A stretch of 64,000 nt of DNA from Sphingomonas sp. R-74633 (lineage in GTDB: Bacteria > Pseudomonadota > Alphaproteobacteria > Sphingomonadales > Sphingomonadaceae), in NCBI RefSeq assembly GCF_013416555.1, contig NZ_JACCFG010000006.1:248001-312000 (forward strand). Reading direction: 5' to 3'. The notes beneath the pieces were generated by a model. It was not told the DNA's origin. It searched no databases and saw only the letters and a program-made list of their open reading frames with translations. Each line of letters starts with the position of its first letter. Within the stretch, counting starts at the first letter, position 1. Shown here one piece after another: positions 42,282-49,934 of the stretch. Position numbers and translations under genes: made by a program.

Positions 42282-43667
42282 CTATTTGGTCAGGCCCTTG
42301 AGCAGCGCCTTGTAGTAGGTGATCGACGGCGCGATTTCGCTGAGTGGGGTGCGCTCGTTGAGGCCGTGCGCGAAGCTGTCCGAGCCCTTCATGAAGATCG
42401 GGCTGACGCCGTAGCTCGGCACGCCGCGCGCGCGAAACCACATCGAATCGCTGGCGCCGGCTGACATTGCGGGGACGATCGGCACGCCGGGGAAGCGGGC
42501 GTGGATGCCGTCCGACACGAGCTTGAGCAGATCGGGGCGGAGCGGCGAGGCGGGGCTGGCGACGGTGCCGCTGTCGAGCGTCTTCAGCTTGAGATCGGGA
42601 TCGCCGACGACCTTGGTGAGCGTGCCCGCGACGCTCTCGACCGAGGTGCCGGGGAAGATGCGGCAATTGATGTTGGCGGTGGCGCGCTGGGGCAGGGCGT
42701 TGGTGGCGTGGCCGGCGGTGACCATCGTGGCGACGCAGGTCGTGCCGGTCTGGCCGATCAGGCCGGGCTCCGAGCGCAGCGTGGCGAGTGCCTTGGGGTC
42801 CTGCTGGTTGGCGAGGAAGGCGCGCATCGCTGCGGCCATCGCCGGGTCGGCGGTCTTGGCACCCTGGACAAAGCCGGCGCGGGTGATGTCGTTGATCTCG
42901 CCGGGGAACTGATAGGCCTCGACCTTCGCCAGCGCGTGGGCGAGCGAGTAGATCGCGTTGCTCTTGCCCGGCGCGCTCGAATGGCCGCCGGGGTTGGTGA
43001 AGGTCAGCTCGTAATCGGCATAGGTCTTCTCCGCGCCCTGCAGGCCGAAGATCTCGGGCTGGCCATTCTCGTCGAGCCCGCCGCCGCCACCATCGATGTT
43101 CAGCAGCATCTCGGCATCGTGATATTGCTCGGCCATCTGCATGGTGGTCTTCATGCTGGTCTCCTCGTCGCCCGAAGCGAGGAGGAGGATGTCGCGGGCA
43201 GGCTTATAGCCCTCGCGCTTGAGCTGGATCAGCGTGGCGACCATCGTCGAGAGGTCGTACTTCATGTCGGTCGCGCCGCGGCCGAAGATATAGCCGTTCT
43301 CGACGATCGGAGTGAACGGATCGCGGGTCCAGTCCTCGGGTCTGGCCTCGACCACATCCATATGCCCGGAAATGTAGATCGGCTTGGCGGCCTTGTCGGT
43401 GCCCGGATAGCGGACGGCCATCCAGGCCGTGTCGCCGACCTTCTCGATGCGGATGTCGGCGGCGTCGAAGCCGCCGGCGACGAGCTGCTGCTTCAGATAG
43501 GCGGCGTAATCGGGGGTCTGGTTGCCGGGGCCGGCGACGGTGCGGAAGGCGATACCGCGCTTGAGGAGCTCGAGCGCCTGGGCTTCGGCCTGGGGGTTCT
43601 GCTGCGCGCTCGCGGCGGTGCCGGAGAACGCCATTGCGACCAGCGCCGCACCTGCAAGAACCCGCAT
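42282..43667 (-). CDS. M20-family zinc peptidase, exported
   Basis: A 461-aa peptidase with a signal peptide (MRVLAGAALVAMAFSGTAAS). The M20 metal ligands appear as HMDVVEARPEDW, the bridging Asp in GRGATDMKYD, Glu in SGDEETSM, and the late His in SDSFAHGLNER. The dimerisation lid follows NPGGHSSAPGKSN. Substrates are peptides or N-acyl amino acids; the exact one is unclear. It precedes the cytochrome gene. Confidence 0.9.
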   Translation of the reverse strand: MRVLAGAALVAMAFSGTAASAQQNPQAEAQALELLKRGIAFRTVAGPGNQTPDYAAYLKQQLVAGGFDAADIRIEKVGDTAWMAVRYPGTDKAAKPIYISGHMDVVEARPEDWTRDPFTPIVENGYIFGRGATDMKYDLSTMVATLIQLKREGYKPARDILLLASGDEETSMKTTMQMAEQYHDAEMLLNIDGGGGGLDENGQPEIFGLQGAEKTYADYELTFTNPGGHSSAPGKSNAIYSLAHALAKVEAYQFPGEINDITRAGFVQGAKTADPAMAAAMRAFLANQQDPKALATLRSEPGLIGQTGTTCVATMVTAGHATNALPQRATANINCRIFPGTSVESVAGTLTKVVGDPDLKLKTLDSGTVASPASPLRPDLLKLVSDGIHARFPGVPIVPAMSAGASDSMWFRARGVPSYGVSPIFMKGSDSFAHGLNERTPLSEIAPSITYYKALLKGLTK

Positions 43668-43998
43668 TACTCGTATCTCCTGTTACCTTCGTGCAACGCT
43701 AGCGCCGCGTTCGACCGGGACCAACTTGAATTTGGCCGGGCGTGCGGGTAGGAGCCCGCCGCAGCCGGGGGACCCTTTCCGCCCGGCGAAGGAGAAATGA
43801 CGTGTTGGTCGCGAACGCCCGAAACGGCCTTCTGCCCAGCGTCGCTTCGTTCTCGTAGTGCCCGTGTGAGCGCTGCGGGCACCTAGCGGCGCCCCGCAGC
43901 AGCATCCGTCTCGACAATCTAATCAGAGATACGTCCCGGCCAAGGCCGCGGCGCGCCTGTGCGCGTGCCGCCAGCCTGCCCGGGCGACACGGGAATTT
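43668..43998 (+). promoter_or_regulatory. Structured leader region upstream of the tandem AAA ATPase gene
   Basis: No longer gene lies here. Three hairpins are visible: GCGGG/CCCGC (43744-43759), GCCGGG/CCCGGC (43764-43787) and GTGCCCG/CGGGCAC (43858-43882). The last competes with GCTGCGGG/CCCGCAGC (43872-43900), because both use 43876-43879. A 29-codon reading frame (43797-43886, ATG after GAAGGAG) stops inside the competing region. The layout resembles a leader-peptide attenuator, but no T-run follows and conservation is unknown. Confidence 0.35.
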
Positions 43999-45954
43999 AT
44001 GCACGAACATCAGATCGTCCGGCGGATGCTCCGCCGGATCGGCCGGAACGTTCCGGCCACCGCACCGCTCGCCAGGGCGGTGCACGAATGGGCATTGCCG
44101 CATATCGACTGGCTCACCGGCTCGCCGGTGGAAAGCGAGCGGCTGAACTGGGAGGCGATGCTGGCGGCGACTGCCCGGTGGCGGGCGCTCGGCGAGGTGC
44201 GCCCGCAGGTGCTCCAGATCGCCGACGAGCTCGCCGGGATGCTCGGCTTCGGCCCGCTCGACCATGCGCTGCTCGAGCTGTTCATCGGCTTCGAGCGAGT
44301 GCCGCGCGTGGCCGAACTGGCCAATGTGCTGCGTTATGCCGGGGTCGACCTGGCGGCTCTGCTCGGCGAAGTCGGGGGCGCCGAGCCGGTGGATGCCGGG
44401 CGGCTGGCGCGGCGCTCGGCGGCGGTGATGCTCGGGCTGGTCAGCTTCGGCCATGACTATCAGGGGCGGATCGAGATCGACCTGAGCTGGTCGCTCCAGC
44501 GCCTGCTCGACCATGCGCCGCGGCCCGGCCGGCCGTTGCTCGAGGCGCTGGCGGGGCCTTGTCAGGTGGCGCGGCTGGGACTGGACGACTTCGCGGTGGC
44601 GGAGGCGGACTATCTCGTGCGGCTGCTCAAGGGTGCGCTTGCCGAAGGGGCGGCGGGGATCAACCTGCTGATCCACGGTCCGCCTGGTACGGGCAAAACC
44701 GAGTTCGCCCGGACGCTGGCGGTGGCCGCGGGCGCGCGGCTGCACGCGGTGGGCGAGGCCGATGACGATGGCGACGAACCGGTACGGCGCGAGCGGATCG
44801 CGGCGTACCAGCTCAGCCAGCGGGTGCTGGATGGGCAGGGCGGTGCCGTGCTGCTGTTCGACGAGATGGAGGATTTGATCGGCGACGCTTCCCCGAGTGG
44901 CGGCGACTGGTTCCAGAAGCGGACGGGCAGCAAGGTGTTCGTCAACCGGATGCTGGAGGCCAACAAGGTGCCGGTGATCTGGACGACCAATGCAATCGGC
45001 AACATGGACGGCGCGATCCTGCGGCGGATGAGTCACGTGCTGAAACTGGGGCTGCCCTCGCGCGGCGCCGGCCAGCGGATGCTGGCGCGTGTGGCGGCCG
45101 ATGAGGGCGTGGCGCCGGGTGACGGCTTCGAGCGTCTGCTCGATGCAGCGCCCGAAGCCGCGACCGTGCTGCGCGTGGCGACGCGGGCCGGGCGGCTGGC
45201 GGGCGAGGTCGATGGCGGCGTCCGGTCGGCCGAGGCGTTGGTCAAGGCGCTCCGGGGCGGCGAACTGCCGATGGTAGGACCGGGTGCGCTCGACCCGACG
45301 CTGTATGAGAGCGATCCGCCGGTGGCGGACCTGATCGACGGCATCGCGGCGTCGGGGGCAGACGACGTCTCGCTGCTGCTCACCGGACCGCCGGGCACGG
45401 GCAAGACCGCGCTCGCCTGGCATCTCGCGCAGCGGCTCGACCGGCCGTTGGTGGTCAAGCGCGCGTCGGACCTGCTGTCCAAATGGGTCGGCGAGACCGA
45501 GGCGAATATCGCCGACGCCTTTGCCGAGGCGCGGCGGCGCGGCGGCGTGCTGTTGTTCGACGAAGCGGACTCGCTGCTCTTCGACCGGACGACGGCGCAG
45601 ACGAGCTGGGAAGTCGGGCAGGTCAACGAACTGCTCACCTGGCTCGACCGGCACCCGCTGCCGGTGGTGGCGGCGACCAACCATCCGGGGAAGCTCGACC
45701 CGGCGACGCTGCGGCGGTTCGTGTTCAAGCTGGGGTTGCGCCCGCTGGGGCACGAAGCGGCGGGGCGGGCCTTTGCGCGCTTCTTCGAGATGGAAGCGCC
45801 CGCGCGGCTCGAGGGGCTGACGCCCGGCGACTTCGCGGTTGTGGCGCGGCAGCTTCGGCATCGCCCGGCAAGCGGCGCGGCGGACATCGTGGCGCGGTTG
45901 CGGGGCGAGGCTGCTGCCCGGCCGGGGGCGGCATCGCCGATCGGCTTTGGATGA
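43999..45954 (+). CDS. Tandem AAA+ ATPase with unassigned N-terminal domain
   Basis: A 651-aa cytoplasmic protein. Residues 1-200 are helical and unassigned. Two AAA modules follow: Walker A GPPGTGKT at 227-234 with Walker B GAVLLFDEMEDL, and Walker A GPPGTGKT at 463-470 with Walker B GVLLFDEADSLLFDR and the SKWVGETEANI pore-like loop. The second module resembles CDC48/Vps4-type proteins. Such ATPases remodel or unfold proteins. The target is not evident, and no protease or partner gene is adjacent. A structured 330-bp leader precedes it, and a GC hairpin follows. Confidence 0.85.
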   Translation: MHEHQIVRRMLRRIGRNVPATAPLARAVHEWALPHIDWLTGSPVESERLNWEAMLAATARWRALGEVRPQVLQIADELAGMLGFGPLDHALLELFIGFERVPRVAELANVLRYAGVDLAALLGEVGGAEPVDAGRLARRSAAVMLGLVSFGHDYQGRIEIDLSWSLQRLLDHAPRPGRPLLEALAGPCQVARLGLDDFAVAEADYLVRLLKGALAEGAAGINLLIHGPPGTGKTEFARTLAVAAGARLHAVGEADDDGDEPVRRERIAAYQLSQRVLDGQGGAVLLFDEMEDLIGDASPSGGDWFQKRTGSKVFVNRMLEANKVPVIWTTNAIGNMDGAILRRMSHVLKLGLPSRGAGQRMLARVAADEGVAPGDGFERLLDAAPEAATVLRVATRAGRLAGEVDGGVRSAEALVKALRGGELPMVGPGALDPTLYESDPPVADLIDGIAASGADDVSLLLTGPPGTGKTALAWHLAQRLDRPLVVKRASDLLSKWVGETEANIADAFAEARRRGGVLLFDEADSLLFDRTTAQTSWEVGQVNELLTWLDRHPLPVVAATNHPGKLDPATLRRFVFKLGLRPLGHEAAGRAFARFFEMEAPARLEGLTPGDFAVVARQLRHRPASGAADIVARLRGEAAARPGAASPIGFG

Positions 45955-45973
45955 CGCGGGTGTTGACCGGATG

Positions 45974-45997
45974 GCGGGCGCTGTGGCAAGCGCCCGC
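45974..45997 (+). terminator. Hairpin after the tandem AAA ATPase gene
   Basis: GCGGGCGCT (45974-45982) and AGCGCCCGC (45989-45997) form a 9-bp GC stem with a 6-base loop, 20 bp after the stop. There is no T-run, so it may be rho-dependent or just stabilise the 3' end. It lies 9 bp before the tRNA-Gly fragment. Confidence 0.5.
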
Positions 45998-46006
45998 TAT
46001 ACCCGA

Positions 46007-46046
46007 GCGGGTATGGTGAAATGGTATCACAGGAGCTTCCCAAGCT
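46007..46046 (+). tRNA. tRNA-Gly(CCC) 5' half, interrupted: likely prophage attachment site (attL)
   Basis: Bases fit the 5' half of tRNA-Gly: acceptor strand GCGGGTA (46007-46013), D-stem GTGA/TCAC (46016-46019, 46027-46030), then GGAGC, the anticodon loop TTCCCAA with anticodon CCC (46039-46041) and GCT. After 46046 the match breaks: the anticodon stem cannot be completed, and there is no T arm or complementary acceptor strand. This is what integration at the anticodon loop would leave. An intact copy is expected at the other end of the prophage, outside the window. Confidence 0.6.
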
Positions 46047-46124
46047 GACAGGAAGCCCAGATTTCTGCGGGTTTCCGTGCAAAACATGCCGAAAACTTCC
46101 GCTTCCCCCTCAAATACTTAGAAA

Positions 46125-46319
46125 ATGGCCGCAAAACAAAATCAGGTCGCTCCGAGCGACGCCGTCGACCGCCTAATCGCGGACATAGAGGCCAAGTGGG
46201 AGGCCGCGCACCGGGCGAGCAGTTCCTCGGCCGAGCGCCAGGAATACACCGCAGCAGCCCATTGGGGCGCCCCTAAGCTGATCGCCGAGGTCCGGCGCCT
46301 GCGCGGTGATCTCGGCTAA
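46125..46319 (+). CDS. Prophage hypothetical protein (64 aa)
   Basis: A 64-aa helical protein (MAAKQNQVAPSDAVDRLIAD, then EAKWEAAHRASSSSAERQE). No family recognised. It is the first gene inside the prophage, 78 bp after the tRNA fragment, and is followed 36 bp later by a similar-sized gene on the same strand. Confidence 0.6.
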   Translation: MAAKQNQVAPSDAVDRLIADIEAKWEAAHRASSSSAERQEYTAAAHWGAPKLIAEVRRLRGDLG

Positions 46320-46355
46320 AGGGAACCCGACTCGCATCGAAGGAGTCGAGGGAAC

Positions 46356-46595
46356 ATGGCAAGCGTTCCCACCCCCGACGAGATGCGAGACCTTCTCGCG
46401 ACACTGCTTGAAGGAGCCGCCGGCGGATCTCACCGGGAGTGGCTGCGCGCGATCGGTCCCGTGGAGAAACTCCCCACATACCTCAACATTCACTGCAACT
46501 GGGCGGTGCACCCCAAGGGCAAGCCGGCCGAGCGGAAAGCAATCGAGCAGGCGGTTGCGGTAGTGCGCGCCGCGCATCCATATGTTGCACCTTGA
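46356..46595 (+). CDS. Prophage hypothetical protein (79 aa)
   Basis: A 79-aa protein beginning MASVPTPDEMRDLLATLLEG, with LPTYLNIHCNWAVHPKGKP in the middle. Not recognised. An AGGAG site lies 11 bases before the ATG. One of four small genes at the left prophage edge, a position where temperate phages often keep accessory genes. Confidence 0.6.
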   Translation: MASVPTPDEMRDLLATLLEGAAGGSHREWLRAIGPVEKLPTYLNIHCNWAVHPKGKPAERKAIEQAVAVVRAAHPYVAP

Positions 46596-46607
46596 AAAGG
46601 AGCGACC

Positions 46608-46835
46608 ATGGTCGACGTTCTCCCGGCGCATGCCATCTTGTCCGTGATGCGGGATCTAGCTGAGAAGGGGGCGGACGTGCCCCTTGAGACTATCTGCATC
46701 GCCTTCGCGAACATGTTGGAAGACGAGCGCCTTCAGTCAGACGACGATCTTTTCGGCGAACTGGTGATATTGGGAGCCGGGCTCTGGCGTCACACCGCCG
46801 AGTTCAAGGCTGGCGGGCCGCAGACCGTTCAGTGA
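46608..46835 (+). CDS. Prophage hypothetical protein (75 aa)
   Basis: A 75-aa acidic helical protein beginning MVDVLPAHAILSVMRDLAEK. AAAAGGAGCGACC precedes its ATG, a strong ribosome site. It ends 12 bp before the end of the convergent zinc-ribbon gene. No family recognised; a regulatory or anti-host role is only a guess. Confidence 0.58.
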   Translation: MVDVLPAHAILSVMRDLAEKGADVPLETICIAFANMLEDERLQSDDDLFGELVILGAGLWRHTAEFKAGGPQTVQ

Positions 46836-46846
46836 CAGCGCAACTG

Positions 46847-47161
46847 CTACCCTCGTGCCCGCCGGCGGGCGCGTCCCTCGCTATGCACATAGAGCGGGTC
46901 TAGACGCGGCGGCGCTGGCGGCAGCGGGTCGGGCCGGCTCTCGATGGGGACGCCGGCCGAGCGCACGTTCTTAGATCCGCACTTGCAGACGAACATTGAG
47001 GTATCGAGCGGGAGCGCGGTTTTCAGGCGCTTCCGAAAGTAGAACAAGGCGGCCTTGCCGGCATCGAACACGACGATCCGCCCGCAGCTTTCGCAGACGA
47101 TCGCCAAGTCGATCCCGAACTGCGGATATTCGGCCAAGTCTTTCGGTACGCGGACACCCAT
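46847..47161 (-). CDS. Prophage zinc-ribbon-like protein (104 aa)
   Basis: A 104-aa basic protein. Four cysteines are placed as two pairs, CESCG near residue 23 and CKCGS near residue 59, which could bind one zinc. The C-terminal part is Pro/Arg rich (ESRPDPLPPAPPRLDPL). It lies beyond the strong terminator that closes the late operon, so it has its own promoter. Function unknown. Confidence 0.55.
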   Translation of the reverse strand: MGVRVPKDLAEYPQFGIDLAIVCESCGRIVVFDAGKAALFYFRKRLKTALPLDTSMFVCKCGSKNVRSAGVPIESRPDPLPPAPPRLDPLYVHSEGRARRRARG

Positions 47162-47206
47162 TCGCGCACCGTGAACAGATTGAGAACGATTCGTGAAGGG
47201 GCAAAT

Positions 47207-47242
47207 AAAAAAGCGCTCCGGAGAGAACCTCCCCGGAGCGCC
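47207..47242 (-). terminator. Rho-independent terminator of the prophage late operon
   Basis: Reading leftwards, GGCGCTCCGG and CCGGAGCGC form a 9-10-bp stem (47213-47242) followed by TTTTTT (47212-47207) and ATTTG. It is the strongest intrinsic terminator in the window and lies 24 bp past the stop of the last late gene. Confidence 0.88.
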
Positions 47243-47266
47243 ATCCTTGTATCCCGAAAGGCTCGA

Positions 47267-47626
47267 TCATCCAGGCGCCGCAAGGGCCGCCTGAAGCGCC
47301 GAATGAGCCGCGTCGCTCCGCTCGATCGCCACGGCAAGACGCACCGCGTCCGCCGGCGCCAGCGACAACGCCAGCGGATAGGTGATCCGCCCTGCGCTAA
47401 GCGCGGCGAAGGCCACGCGGTCGCCATTGGCCATCTTCGCCTGCGTGACGGCATCGAATGCCCCGGCCCCGAATGTGGTCATCTCAGCGGCCACGGCATA
47501 GCCGGTCTCGATACCCACCGCGCGGTCAGCGGCCTTGGCGATACTCGCCTCGGTCGGCGGCCGCGCGCCAATCGCGCACGCCGTAAGGCTCGCCGCAAGG
47601 GCGAGTGCAATTAGCACCTTCTTCAT
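47267..47626 (-). CDS. Prophage lipoprotein (119 aa)
   Basis: A 119-aa lipoprotein: MKKVLIALALAASLTACAIG has a lipobox with the Cys in LTAC. The mature part is Ala-rich and helical. It is the last gene of the lysis block. An outer-membrane spanin (Rz1-like) is possible by position and lipidation, but it is larger and less Pro-rich than typical. ATG at 47626 follows GGAGACC. Confidence 0.7.
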   Translation of the reverse strand: MKKVLIALALAASLTACAIGARPPTEASIAKAADRAVGIETGYAVAAEMTTFGAGAFDAVTQAKMANGDRVAFAALSAGRITYPLALSLAPADAVRLAVAIERSDAAHSALQAALAAPG

Positions 47627-47666
47627 GGTTGGTCTCCTGTGATGCCGCTGAACCGCGCGGCCCGGA

Positions 47667-47906
47667 TCAGTTGGCGCCGGGCTCAACCGGGATCGGCTCT
47701 GTCGGCGGATTGTCGACCGTCACCTGCCTACTGGTCGGGATGCGCAGGACGCCGATAAGGCCGCCCGTCACAGTGCCGAGCCCGAAGGCCTCCATCTTGC
47801 CGATGATGTTCTCGGAGAGGGCCGCGATGATCATCGCGCCGAGCAGCACGATCACCAATGCCGCCAAAGTCGCCAGATAGGCGATCAGTTGCTCGCGTGG
47901 CGTCAC
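47667..47906 (-). CDS. Holin-like membrane protein
   Basis: A 79-aa protein starting at GTG 47906, overlapping the endolysin stop (GTGA). Two hydrophobic segments (LIAYLATLAALVIVLLGAMI and AFGLGTVTGGLIGVLRI) flank a charged turn and a polar tail follows. Small two-helix proteins next to an endolysin are usually holins that make the inner-membrane hole. No family signature confirms it. Confidence 0.6.
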   Translation of the reverse strand: MTPREQLIAYLATLAALVIVLLGAMIIAALSENIIGKMEAFGLGTVTGGLIGVLRIPTSRQVTVDNPPTEPIPVEPGAN

Positions 47907-48592
47907 GCCCCCGCGCTCCGCTTCGCGAATGCGGCCGCGAGACGTTGATCGTACTTGTTCTCGCGATAGGCGGTGCCGTTGTAGCCACGCGCGAAGGCCG
48001 CCCAGTCGCCGCGTTGGAGCGCGGGCTTGAGGCCGTTCGACTCTACGAACAGCACGAAGGCTTCGAGCTGGTCCGCCTCGGTCTGCGCCTGCCGCCAGGC
48101 AAAGGCCCAGGGCGACGGCGCACCGCACACCGCGTAGTTCTCGCCGAGGATCTGGAAACCGCCGTAGCTCGCCGAAGCAAAGCCAGCATCGACATCGAGC
48201 CCGACCGCATCGAGCAGCTGCGACCAGCGCCCCGCCTGCGATGCGGGGTACAGGGCGCGGTTCCACGCGCGCGACGAGAGCGTAGGATGCGAGGCGTCGT
48301 ATTGGTGCCCCGTCGCCTTGCTGAACCGGTGCGGCTCGAAGAGGATCGTCGGGAGGCCATCCACGAACGGCTTCGCAGTCGCCTCCACGTCCCACACCGT
48401 CAAGATCTTCGCCGCCGCCACGCCAAGGCGGTGCGCGGCGGCCTCAACGTCGGAGTCGTCAAGCCTCCAATCAGGGCCATCCTTCAAGGCCTGCGCGATC
48501 GCCATGCGATCGGCAGAGCCATAGGGCGCCGCCTCGGCAGCCGGCGAATAGCCAGCCGCCATCAGGCGCCGCCGAAGCGTCGCTAGATCCAT
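47903..48592 (-). CDS. Endolysin, N-acetylmuramidase (DUF3380)-type
   Basis: A 229-aa cell-wall hydrolase. The C-terminal domain is of the N-acetylmuramidase/DUF3380 type: the catalytic-region segments PTILFEPHRFSKATG and SASYGGFQILGENYAVCG are clear, as is FARGYNGTAYRENKYD. The first ~50 residues form a small helical region. It cuts the glycan strands of peptidoglycan at lysis. It has no signal peptide, so release needs the holin encoded immediately downstream. Confidence 0.85.
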   Translation of the reverse strand: MDLATLRRRLMAAGYSPAAEAAPYGSADRMAIAQALKDGPDWRLDDSDVEAAAHRLGVAAAKILTVWDVEATAKPFVDGLPTILFEPHRFSKATGHQYDASHPTLSSRAWNRALYPASQAGRWSQLLDAVGLDVDAGFASASYGGFQILGENYAVCGAPSPWAFAWRQAQTEADQLEAFVLFVESNGLKPALQRGDWAAFARGYNGTAYRENKYDQRLAAAFAKRSAGA

Positions 48593-48609
48593 GTCATTTA
48601 CTCCTGTGG

Positions 48610-49059
48610 TTAAGTGGCCGGGCCTTCGGCCGTGTCGATATCGTCGAGCAGCTGCGCGCCGCCGGCCATCGACGGCACGGGCATCGCTTCTTCGAGGATC
48701 ATTTGCGCCTGGATTAACGCGGCCGAGTGCGGAGCCACAGCAATGACTTCCGCCGCCAGTACGCGATAGGCGTTCCGCTGGCGCTCGAAACGGATCAGCA
48801 CGTCGAAGTGGTGCTGTTCGAGCCGCTCGTACTTTTCCTCAATCCGGGTGAGTCTAGACGCGATCTCGGCGTCCAGCTTTGCTTCGCGTGAGGTCAGCTC
48901 GTCGTGCCAAACCTGTAATTTGGCCGATCGACTATTCGCCCGCGCGTCCTTCCAGTTGAGAAGCCAGGCCGCCCCCTTGCCCAGCGCGGCGAGGATCGCG
49001 ATCGCGCCCGCGATGATGCCGCCGACTTCGCCAGCGCTGACGCCCCCGGCATCGCTCAC
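48610..49059 (-). CDS. Prophage membrane protein with coiled coil (spanin-like)
   Basis: A 149-aa protein starting at a GTG (49059). One N-terminal transmembrane helix (EVGGIIAGAIAILAALGKGA) is followed by a long heptad-rich charged region (SREAKLDAEIASRLTRIEEK). Membrane anchor plus coiled coil is the layout of inner-membrane spanins, and it lies next to the endolysin. It could instead be a general phage membrane protein. Confidence 0.6.
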   Translation of the reverse strand: MSDAGGVSAGEVGGIIAGAIAILAALGKGAAWLLNWKDARANSRSAKLQVWHDELTSREAKLDAEIASRLTRIEEKYERLEQHHFDVLIRFERQRNAYRVLAAEVIAVAPHSAALIQAQMILEEAMPVPSMAGGAQLLDDIDTAEGPAT

Positions 49060-49064
49060 GACGG

Positions 49065-49286
49065 TCAGGCTGCCGAAGCGGAGGCGGTGAGCTTAAGGTC
49101 ATACACCCCGCCCACCTCGAAGCCGTCCACCTCGGCGAACGGCAGTTGGTAGGAAACCGGCGTGCTTGCCGCAGTCGGATCGGCCAGCTCAACGATGAAC
49201 TTCGGTGCCGTGTTCGCCGGCATCCCGGCGGGTGCGATGGCAAGGGCAGCCTCGTTGAGGCGGATCGCCTTGATGATCAGCTTCAT
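49065..49286 (-). CDS. Prophage hypothetical protein (73 aa)
   Basis: A 73-aa protein, mostly beta, beginning MKLIIKAIRLNEAALAIAP. It sits between the DUF4376-type gene and the spanin-like gene in the late operon. No family recognised. Confidence 0.55.
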   Translation of the reverse strand: MKLIIKAIRLNEAALAIAPAGMPANTAPKFIVELADPTAASTPVSYQLPFAEVDGFEVGGVYDLKLTASASAA

Positions 49287-49310
49287 ACTCGTTCTCCTGT
49301 GATTTGAGGC

Positions 49311-49925
49311 TCAGGCCTCGGGGTAACCCTCGGTGATATCGATCGAGAGGATCTCGGCCGCAGTGGCGCCGGCCGCGAGCGCCGCGTCGAGCTGCGCTCG
49401 AATGCCCTGGCTCGCAGCGTGGCAAAGCGCTTGCTGGATCAGGCTGGCATCGCGCAGCAGCAGGATCTGGTCGGCGTTGATCGACACCAGGCTATTCGCG
49501 GCGTCGGTGAACACGATCGAGAAATCGGCGGCCTTGCGGATCGCCGTCTCCGCAGCGCTCGAATACCGGTCGATCCACTTCTGACCTTCTTCATCCCGCT
49601 GCGCGACGATCACCTGGCCCGGAACGATGTCCGCAACCGCCAGCGGCTCGGTCTGCCGCTCGACACGATACCGCTTGGCTTCCTCCCAACGGAGATCGCG
49701 CGCTTGCTCAGGGCTCCACCGCGTGATGATCGCGGCCGCGTCGAAGTCCCAGCGTTCCTGCGCCAAATCCAGGCAGCGGGGCAGGGAAGAGCGCCGCACC
49801 GCTTCGGGGTAGCGATCGACCAACTCGATCTCTCCGCCCTCCTCGATCTCGGCAGGCGTAGGATCATCGGCAATGACGTGTTGCCGGCCATCGGCCTCTT
49901 CGATGACCCACCACGTATCGGACAT
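49311..49925 (-). CDS. DUF4376-like tail-fibre-associated protein
   Basis: A 204-aa protein. The middle has the DUF4376-type block (LRWEEAKRYRVERQTEPLAV, then ISIVFTD-like SIVFTDAANSLVSINAD), which is commonly encoded just downstream of phage tail fibre genes and thought to be part of, or help assemble, the fibre. It follows the 1578-aa tail protein by 9 bp. Confidence 0.65.
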   Translation of the reverse strand: MSDTWWVIEEADGRQHVIADDPTPAEIEEGGEIELVDRYPEAVRRSSLPRCLDLAQERWDFDAAAIITRWSPEQARDLRWEEAKRYRVERQTEPLAVADIVPGQVIVAQRDEEGQKWIDRYSSAAETAIRKAADFSIVFTDAANSLVSINADQILLLRDASLIQQALCHAASQGIRAQLDAALAAGATAAEILSIDITEGYPEA

Positions 49926-49934
49926 GTCGTGCTC

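Noticed and set aside
43668..43998. SRP RNA, tmRNA or a known riboswitch in the gap
   Set aside because: Diagnostic conserved loops (GGAAGCAG of SRP, tag-coding and acceptor pieces of tmRNA) were not found; only unclassified hairpins remain.
46007..46080. A complete functional tRNA-Gly
   Set aside because: No T arm and no acceptor complement can be formed downstream of the anticodon loop.
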